Part shown: positions 49,020-59,200 of the stretch, piece by piece | Layout: every line of letters starts with the position of its first letter | How positions within the stretch are numbered: the stretch's first letter is position 1 | Notes under the pieces: model-generated | The model's input: the letters and a program-made list of their open reading frames with translations, nothing else | What the model was told of the DNA's origin: nothing | The model's database searches: none | Position numbers and translations under genes: made by a program | Source: Setaria digitata | Lineage: Eukaryota > Nematoda > Chromadorea > Rhabditida > Setariidae | Assembly (NCBI GenBank): GCA_003640385.1 | Contig: RCAB01000198.1 | Location: 1 to 64,000 of the forward strand | DNA length: 64,000 nucleotides | Direction of reading: 5' to 3'

Positions 49020-50266
49020 TTAATTTAGCTTCAGCGTCAGCAAGCTTCCTTTTAGCTTTTGGAAAGAAGAATAAGAAATTTGATGAAAAGGAAAAATATA
49101 AGAAATACTTACCTCAATGCAAAGTACTACTAGTTCGTGTGAGCAGTCTGAATCTTGGCTATCACGTAAAAGCGGTAAGCCACGTCTGATTGGTGACGCT
49201 CGTCCGACTTCCGATGACTCGCCTGACCTCCAGGCATTACAGTAACCGGATTCGCTACGCATACCAGAAGAATCTGAACCATGCCATATGCTTTTTTCAG
49301 GCCTAAAAAGGCTTCATCACAATAATGATACTAATTAGCTTGCCGGAATGAAATTTTTCAACTAGATTGGTTTTCTGAGTGACGAAATGCGGTTAACTTC
49401 ACAGCATCAATCTGATTTCCCTTCACTTTTTAATCTTTCATTTCTGTTACTTTTTTGTCTTTTAAAAAAAAAAAAGAAGAAAAAAGGTATTGAAATCTTT
49501 GGAGAAACGAAACGAATTATTTTTCAATAACAAACCATATCGAATCAATGAACACATTACGACGATTGAACGAATAAATAGGAACATCAGCCATTTGTCG
49601 TTGCTGAAATATGTCACTCCACGAATCGAATAATCGCTCACCTCGGAGATTCACTACCGGTGTATCGCGATCCCCGCTATGCACTACTTTATTTAAATCC
49701 TGAAATAATTTTATTTCTCATTTAGCTTAAAAATCTTCTGATACTGCTACTGCACAATTTAAAACGCCAATTTTCTCTTCTTGTTAATTCCATTGTCAAT
49801 GGTTTAAATGCGAATTAGATAGTTTGAAATTTCAAAGCAGCATATAAGATAAAAATTTTAACTTTAATTTAGCTTTTAATTGCCTAAATGATTTAAGGAT
49901 TTGTGTTAATGTCAAATTAGCAATGATCTGAATCTGAGCTCAAAAAAGAAGAAGAAGCAAATAAGTATTTTTGTGGAAGTCTTCTACAGAAATTGCTAAT
50001 TGAGTTTCTTAGTAGGAAAAAGGAGAGTCATTTATTCTGATCAAGTAAGACAAATCGTACTTTTTCTTTTGTTTTAAATCTGACCTCAAATTTCTCATCT
50101 TTTTTCAGATTATTAAAGTTTAATTTACCTGCACATGTGACGAAAGGAATGCTCGGAAAGTAGTACGGAAGTTAGCCTGTCGAGCTTGCTGGTAGCATGC
50201 TAAGTCAGCTCCACGTACGCCACGCATATTACCGCTCATTGGTTCATTCAGCGCTATGAGATGAAG
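49020..50266 (-). CDS. Endostatin domain exons
   Basis: Four exons: 50129-50266, 49536-49699, 49113-49302 and 49020-49055. The domain begins [20 protein letters not shown] and contains [57 protein letters not shown] and [12 protein letters not shown]. These are hallmark endostatin motifs, and the four cysteines match the two conserved disulfides of the fold. Arginine-rich patches could bind heparin. The tiny last exon (36 bp, ending LLTLKLN) follows a 57-bp intron and is less certain; its acceptor is CCAAAAG. Confidence 0.93.
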
Positions 50267-53200
50267 CTAAATATCATAAATTAAACTAAGTTATTTCTAA
50301 AACACAAATGAGTCATGCGTTTTAAATTTTCCATTACATTTTAAACTTCTCCTCAATAACAATATTAAAAATTTATAAAATAGCTGAGAAAAATTAGGAT
50401 TGAAACTTTACAACAAGATCTTTAGCTTGAAGACTATGTGGTAGTAAACCGGGATGTGCATGATCCGGTTGTGGTCGTTCGCGGTATCGTATTTCTTCAT
50501 GATCTGGATAACGTGATCGCTGTGCTTCCTGCTTAATTAAATAACAACCATAAAAATGTTTGTTTATCATTTCACAAATAAAAACTATTCAAATGAATAA
50601 TAATAATTGTTAGTGTTTTGGAAAATTCAAAAAATAAAAATAAAAATAAAATTTGAAATTACAAGTGCAAGCTTTGGTGGAAATTTGTGCAATGCAAATA
50701 GAATGAAAACTGTGCATATTTACAAATAAAAACTACTGTGCAAAAAAAGGTGCTTGATAAGCATTTTGTAACATCAAAAATGAATGTTACTGGTGAAGAT
50801 GCTCGCAGTACGAACTGCAATGCATGCATGCATGCGTGTAGGATAGCATGCAAGCTAGCATGATTTGCATAGAGATCGATACCTTGGATGATCGACTTAT
50901 CATCAAAATTGTTGTGAACAAGAGAATTGCTTTGCTTTTAGTGGTGATAGAATAAATAATGATAGATTAACAATATTATAGTTAGCTTCGCATCACATAG
51001 GATACGGTGGTCTTCAGATTTAATTTTTAGCAGCGGAGGATACGGTAGTCCCTAGATTGAAATTCAGATTTTCATCGTTTCATTTCAGCTTGATAGTAAT
51101 ATTTGAATTCTGTCTAATTTAATGAGAATAAATTTGAAAGTAGTAAAATTCGAAAATGTCCCTGGAAGTTTGCATTCATTTTAAATTCTCTCTTTCATTA
51201 CTTATCGATTGTTGTCATCATTTAACACTGCGCATCTTTGACGCGGCAATGAAATGTATTTATGATTTGGACTTTCTGAGTACATCAAGAAGTTTTTAGC
51301 ACTTTTTTCTTGTTTTTTAAAAAATATTCTACAGAAATAGTTTTCGAAAAAATAAGAATAAAGAAGTACTTCAAAAAATCGTTTTGTTATTTTAATGTGT
51401 CACCTCGTGTGGTGATGGAATTGTCGGTTGTTGAGGAGCTTGTTTTATAGATGTTGTTGCAACGGTGGTAAATGCAGCAGTTTCGGGATAATATTCCGGT
51501 CCGAATCGAGAATCCTGGTCCTCGGCTTTTTCCTGTTGCACTGCTATAGGATCCTGCGGCAGTGGAGTTTGCGATGCAACCGTTGGTCGATAATCAGGAA
51601 GCAGTCTGTTTTGAGATATCACCGATGGACTATACGGTATTGTGGTCTTCCTGAAGTGTTCTGACCGATACATCGAGTCCGGTCTATGTTCCGAATGATA
51701 CCCATGTCCTGAATGATGATGAGATTGTGTTGTTCGATGTTGCAAGCCGTAATCTAGTCTTGTTGATAACTGCTTTTCGTCCAGTCGTCGGTGCCAGGAA
51801 GTTGAATGTAATTGTGGTGGCGGAAGTGTATAATCCAATCTCTGAGACGATGATACTGCTACTTGACGATGGTCTGGTCTTTGGAACTTCGGTAGACGAA
51901 TCTCTGGTAGCAGAGTTGGTGGGGACGGGCGGTATCTTGGATAAAGTTGTCCTGGTGGTGGTCGGTATTCTAGACGGGAAGCTGGCGCAAAGCGGTATTT
52001 TGGTCTAACTGTGTGCTGATAATATGGATATGTTGAATGAATAATATCTGGTGGTGCTGATTGCCTGTAATCCGGATGACGATAATCCATTGGCAAATAC
52101 GCTTCCGATACACCCGGCCGGCGAACGATATCCGGTATGAGTTGCGCACCATAGCGTGAATGCGGATCAAGAATTGTTTGATGTGGTTTCTCATGCTCCA
52201 TCGGATACCTTACATATGGTACTCCCGGTGTTACTTTTGATGGTTCCATCAGACGATCGTCAGGAATCAGGGGAACTTGATAATCTGCCCCGGGTTTTCC
52301 TGATTCCTCCTAAAAACTTGCTAGGAATGGTAGTTTTGATGAAAGCAAGCAATATTTAACAGCATGTATGACATATTAATAAGGGTGCTTTTAAAGAAAA
52401 TGTGCGTTAAAAAATTTTGAGGTGTTTGTTTTGGGTGCAAAAAAAAAGAAAAATTAAAAATTAAGCCGAATTTAGCGTGTTCCATCCATAAATATTTTTT
52501 TATTTATAAGCTTGTGAGAAAAATCATTCCTTAATCTACATATTCCACAAATTTTCGGTGAAAATTTTTTATCGAATTTTTCGTCCCATTAACAACAAAA
52601 TTGTTCGATGAAAAGTTTTCGCAAAAGTTTTCATCTCATACAAATTTTTTTCGTCACATTTTCCAGCTTAAAACTGTTTGATGTTAAGCTTTTGTTCAAG
52701 ATAATAAAACACTTTTGCATCATTGCAAATCGGTAGAATTAGGAAATTGTAGGACAGGAAATAATTCATTTAGGAATTAACTATTACTGGAAGTGTCGCA
52801 AGAAAATTCTCAAAAGAATTTTCAATCAAATTATATCCGAAAAAAATCCAAAGAATGCCTGGAAAAGAATAATCACTAACTTTTAGTCTTAGCTGGTGAT
52901 TATTCTTTTTCTTTTTATTAATTAATAATAAGCACATATTTATATTTGGACCAGTGTAAGCACGTAAACTTGCATGGGAGAGAATTTGAATGTCAATGTT
53001 GCGCTTTTAATTATCAGTTGGTTAATTAATTAGAACACTAATTTCGATTATATAATTAAAATTCTACCTTATAAATATTTCGTTCTATAATTATCACAAA
53101 TTCACAAAAAACCTTTGAAAACAACAACAATAAATGCTTTTCTGGTAAATATAAGAGGAAATATTACTTTTTTTTAAAGCAACTGGCAGTTTAAAAACAA

Positions 53201-56200
53201 TGACTTTTTCAAATAATTCTAGAATTGAAATATTTCCTTTTAGAAGTAAAAGAAAAACCAAAAATTACACGCTTTTTTGGAAATCCTACAGCAAAATAAA
53301 TAAGCACAACTATGCAAGCATATTATCTCTCCGGAATTATTTCTCAGATGTTCTGCTTTTTCAGAATTATTTTCCGACAAATGATAATAATTGAAATAAG
53401 TCATCTTGAAAATACTAAACAGTAATAATACTTCTAATCATTTTCCGTCTTTTTATTTGTATAATTATCATGTGCTGATTAAATTTGGAAATGGTAATTA
53501 AGAACTGCATCAAACATGTTTCACTAACTTTAAAAAATTTACATCCTTTATTTTAAAATTTTTCCAAAGTAAAAGTTAAGTTTTACAAAATGTAAAAAAA
53601 AGTGATTTCCTAAATTTCTCCGAATATTTATCAGTTTTCCGGAACCATAAGAACCAATTTAGTTATACTAAAGGAAACGATACGTAATGCTACTTAACAC
53701 ATGAGCCATGCATACTTACGTTTGCTTCATCTTAGAGCTACAACAATAACAATGACAACAACGAAAAAAAAGATAATGATAAAAGGAGAAAAATGTTAGC
53801 AAAGTTTCTTTTTTTTAAATTTATTTAATTGTTGTCTTTAAACAATTAAATTTATTGCGTGATCTCTATTTTGAAAATTTTTTAAATTTTGAAAATAAAT
53901 TTTCTTTCTTTTTCGAGGAAAAAGTGGGAAAGGGAGGAAAAAAGGTATTCAAAAGTATTTTAATTTCAAAACATCACAAATATTACAGATTTTCAAAAAA
54001 TTTTAAGTTTGCTATCGACAACACCGACGGACTACATTTAAACTTACCCAATACTGTATGAAATTTTGATTTGGAGATTCAAATTCAATTTCCTAAAGTT
54101 TTAAACCAATTTTGCATCCTGTTTTGTTTTTAATTATTTTCTAGTATTTCTGAATTAAGCACAATTCCTCTAAATATATTTGCAACAATTATTGAAAAAT
54201 TTGATAAATTTAAAGATTGTGTAAATAAAAGCATGTGAAAAAGGAAGATGCTTTACTTATTTAAAAAAAGGAAAAGATCAGAAATTAATTTTTGCCATTG
54301 ATTTCATTTGTTAAAGTTATCACATAGATAAATTGTAGTGTCAAAGTACTGAGAATTGAAATTGAAAGCTTATAAAATGACTTACAACAGATGGACGATG
54401 TTCCATAATTGGATGAAAGCCTTCAAGCTGAAATTTTTTCTTTTTTTTTGCATTTCGCTTTAAATTTTTAAAATTTTTCGGAATCTTATTTTTTTTTTAA
54501 AAAGTTTTAAACTAAATGTGAATTGTAAAATATTCTGTTAATTACTGATATCCAAAGAGAAAATCGAATTTTATTTAAATTTGATGAAGGAAAAAAGCAA
54601 AAATGAAGAAAGGCAATGAAAATTTTAGAAAAAAAAAAGGAACAAACAAACTTTGACATCCTTGAAGCCGCCATTAACTCGTATGTAAAGTTGCTGACTT
54701 GATATGCAGAAAGTGAGTGAACCCAAGGGCATACCACGTGATGCCGTGAATAATTCAATGGTGGTTGGATACACCTGGACCTGAAATATTTACCGAGTAG
54801 TATTTTGATTTTAATTTGTTTGTTAAAAATTTTCTCTAATTAACTTGTTAAGTGGAAAGGAATGGTTCAGAGTATTAGTTATATATAAATGCTTAGAATT
54901 TTTTACAATTTAAAAAAACTTAGAAGCACTTATTAGTCAGATATTGCAAAATTTCATTTGCGTTGTAAATTAAATTACAAGTAGTAATGAATTTTTTCCT
55001 CATTCCTAACAAGTAGTAGTGAACTTTTTCACTCATACAATTTCAGTGTAATTTCTTTATCTTTTTTTCTCTCCCATTTCAATGTTTATTAAGTTTTTCT
55101 CGAATAATAAAAAAAAAAAAATCAACCAATTTTCAATTAGCATCATTTATTTTAATTGATTGGTAAATTTTCCTGTCTTTATTGTTGTAATATTTTTTAC
55201 CCCTCCGGGAGCAGTGTGTACTGGCTGTGGATATGTTGGTGATGATTGTCCAGGTGGACCAGGTGGACCAGCTGGACCAGGTGGGCCAGGTAGTCCTGGT
55301 TGTCCCATTGGACCCATTCGGCCCATTTCTCCACGTTCTCCTGTAAAAGAAGAAAAAGCAATTGCAAATTAATGACAACATAAAATTTCAGTATTTACTG
55401 TTGATTCAGTAAGAAGATCAACCTTTTTCTCCCTTCATTGTATAACGATGCCGATGAGGATCGTAGGGTGGCAATTCCGGAGCTTCAGCTGGACGATGTA
55501 TTGGAATGCCGGGAACACATTCGCCTTTCTCACCCTGTAATTTCTCTACCCCTAAGATTTGTAAAGAAATTAGTTTAAAGGAAAAATGAAGTGGTAAAAA
55601 ATATGCACAGATTTGTACCTTAATACGAGGATCGCTAATGATTCGTGCAATATCTTCTGGATGTAGTCTTTCACAGCGACCTGGAATACCAGGAGAGCCA
55701 GGATACCCTGGTTGTCCAATACCTGGCGGTCCTGGCGGTCCTCGTGGACCTGAAATGCTCTTTATTAACGATTAATAATATATCACTAAAAATAACACTT
55801 TTGAAGCCAAAACTAACCCATTGGTCCAGGTGGTCCTTGTGGCCCTTCTGGACCAGGAACAGCTTGAGCTCCCTCTAGTCCCTCTTGGTATATATGAGCT
55901 GGTGATCCAGGTGGTCCTGGTGGCCCCGGTGGTCCCATTGGTCCCATATCACCAGGCCTTCCAGGTGTACCGTCGCGTCCATCACGACCCGGTTGACAAT
56001 TTATAGGGCACTGAAATTAATTTGTAGACAGTTCAATAATTATTAGGAAATGATGCGATCCATGTTTAGAAGAAGCACAAGCTAACTAACCGTTCCAGGT
56101 GGCCCTTGTGGACCGGCTGGTCCTGGTAGTCCTGGTTCACCCCGATCACCCTTATCACCTTTTTCACCTCTTTCTGGTTTCACTGAAAAACAAAAACTTT

Positions 56201-59200
56201 TCTTTGATAAATAACAAAGTAGGAATTTCGAATTTTAAAAATCGCTGACAACTTGCAAAAAACCACTACTTTTACCCACACAAGGTTCAGCGATATCATC
56301 TAAGAAAGAAGTGAAAAGCATATCTATGCCTAATATTAATTAAATTTAGGCATCATCTTTAAGATATCAGTGAATAAATTAAATCTGCTGGCATGATAAA
56401 TTTTAGGTGATTAGAATGAGAATCAACTTAAATCAAAAGCAAAAATTCAAAAATTCATTGCAACATGCAGAAAAAAGAAAACAATCATTTCATCTAATCT
56501 TATCAGTAATTTGATTTGTTAAAAGGAATTTTTTTTAAGAAGCATAATTGGCAGTTTTTTTTCAAAGTTTTATGGCAAATAGCAACTACACATACAACAC
56601 TGACAACTACATTAAATAATTGATTTTAATCAACTGAATCAACTTAATGGACTTATGAAATGGAAAAAACAAATTCAATTTTTTTTAGCACAAAAAAGAA
56701 AGGTAAGAGAAAAAAAAGGAACGAAACTAATAACAAAATATAAATGCATAATAAGATGAAACTCAGCGAGCATGCATTCGCGATCAAGCAATCTTTCTAC
56801 AGCATGACCCCTCTACAAAATGCCAAACCACGGGTACGACGACCGCGGTTTTTCCCGTATTCGTGAATTTCTGGTAGTGTACGATATGCTTCCAATAATT
56901 GAACCCGTTCCGATTCCGATATCGGTACGACCGGAATCATTCGTTCCGTAACAGCAGTTTCATAGAAGGGTAAAATTAAGCTATCTGTATGCTCGTCAAC
57001 AATTAGTTGCACATTGTTGTGAGTATCTGAGGAAGATGAGGATGAAGATGATGATGACGAAGATGAGGGTGATGACGATGATGATGATAAAGATGGTGAT
57101 AAAGAAAATGATGAAGGAAATGAAGATGATAATGAGGAAGATGATGGATTGTGACCATCTGAAAAATTAATGACTATTTTAACAAAAAAGAAAAATGTAA
57201 AAATTTTGAAAATTTTAAAAGTGATACCAAAGTTAATCAAACATCATCCTCTCCTTCCTTTTCCATACTCTTTTGCTTTTAAACTTGAAAATAACTTATT
57301 TCAAGATAGCAAAATTTTAATTTTCCTCTTCCTCCTCCTTCTTTCTCTCTCTCTCTCTGCCTATCTATTTATCTATCTTCTCACATTTTCGAAACATGGA
57401 AATAATTTTTTTATGTCAAAAAACTTTTTTAATGCAATCAGATGACTTAAAGCTGGCTAATTAATCAATTAAAACAAAGAGCAAAAGATTAAATTTTATA
57501 TAAATTTGCAGGAATAGAATTAATTATCGTTGCTTACCACGTGGATATTGCAGTGGTGTATGTATAAAAGATGGAGGCGATAGGATCGTTGTTGCTGTTT
57601 TATCCAATTTTTCTACAAAAATTTTTGCATTGCCAGTTAAAAAAAAAGAACAGAAAAGAAAAAACTAAATTAATTAAAATAAACAAACTTATAATTTAGA
57701 GTAAGAAATTAGTTTGTTTTGTTAATATTGTTATGGATATGGTGGAACTGAAATTAACATGCAATTAATGAGTAATATTTAACAAAGGAAAAAGAACTAG
57801 AACGGACATATTAATAGAAATAAACTTTGGATTACCAGAAAAAAAATGAATTTTCTTGGAGTGATTTTATTGAAAATGCAAAGGAAGAAATGGAATAATG
57901 AATTTTTTCAGGAGTAATTTAATTAAGAAATAAAGGCGTTTTAGAAATTGGTGATTTTTATTTTGCAATCTTTTGTTGTGCAGAGAAACCGAATTTCAAA
58001 AAGTATATGGTGTCAAACATTTCGGAGTCTGACAGACCTGGCTCGTTGAAAAATTTTCGATTAATATTAGCTTATTTATAATAAATCATCATTATTTTGG
58101 CTCTCTAAAAGAATAGTAAAGCTTATTTTTCCAAATAACAGTTGCAGTTTTTTTCATAAATTTTTATTTATAATGAAGTTCCGCAGAGGAAATAAGAAAA
58201 CAGTGAGAGCTGTTTAAATTTCAATTTATAATTACATTTTTCGGGAAAAAAATCACAAAAAAACGAAGTAGATAATGTTTGATTTCTAATTTAGAATCTG
58301 AAAAAAAAAAAAGCCAAAAATAAGCAGAAGAGAGAAAAATGTAAAGCAAACCATATTCACGAAGTTCACCTTCTTCATCTTGCAAGCCGCTGCCTTCCTG
58401 CAATGCATTCTCAATTAATTTAATTTAAAAGAAAACTCCTATCAATTTTAAGAAAAATGAAATTAAATTAGCCTATGCAATACTATATAGACAGCATAAC
58501 ATACAGTTGCATCCTGGAAGTGATTATTTTTATATCATGGATGTTCCTAATTCTATAAATAAAAACCGAAAATTATTCCGTTTTTTGTAACATGCAATGA
58601 AGAACGATTGCACTACGAAAAACAAATGAAGTAAAATCCATAAAAAAAAAAATTAAAATTTAAAAAAAGGCATAAAAAAATATTGAAATCGACAACAACA
58701 TTACAAAATACCAATAATTAAAATTAAGCAACTCTATTAATTAAACAAGCAAATTTTTACCTTCAGCGACTTCATTTTTCGTCTTTTCCACTAAATCAGA
58801 TGAAATAAAATTGAACTTAATTGCAGCTCATTTCAAAATTTTGGGTTTTCTTTTTGTCCTTTCTAATTTTTAATCCGAAATTAAAAAGAAAAAAGGTTTA
58901 AAAGATTGGGAAACGGAAAGAAAGATATAAAATGTTTCTTACACAATTAGATTTTTTAGAAACATTGATCTTTAAAAAAAAAAAAAAGCATTGAAAAAAT
59001 CTATTTAAGATTCATTTCGACCTTTTTTTTGGTACGTTGTTTGTAGAAATTAAAACATTCTTATCACTGCAAAGAAATAAATTTCAGATATAATAACTTT
59101 TCCAAAAATTTACGTACCAAAAGCATCCGGAAATATTTTATGACTCGAAAATACTTACAGTTTCATCATCACATGCTATGGCAGCATCATTAGGATCATC

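Noticed and set aside
51428..52359. Plus-strand open frames across the hinge exon
   Set aside because: Shadows of the long minus-strand hinge exon, which has in-phase splice sites and joins a verified 19-exon chain.
53718..53735. 18-bp splice-bounded segment (minus strand, after TTGTTGTAG, before GTAAGT) inside the collagen-gene intron
   Set aside because: It contains TAA in the only phase that fits its neighbours, and an 11-bp version would shift the frame. The flanking exons join perfectly without it.
55160..56006. Plus-strand Gly/Pro and Val/Leu-rich open frames
   Set aside because: These are antisense shadows of the minus-strand Gly-X-Y collagen exons, whose reverse complements also read as Gly/Pro repeats.
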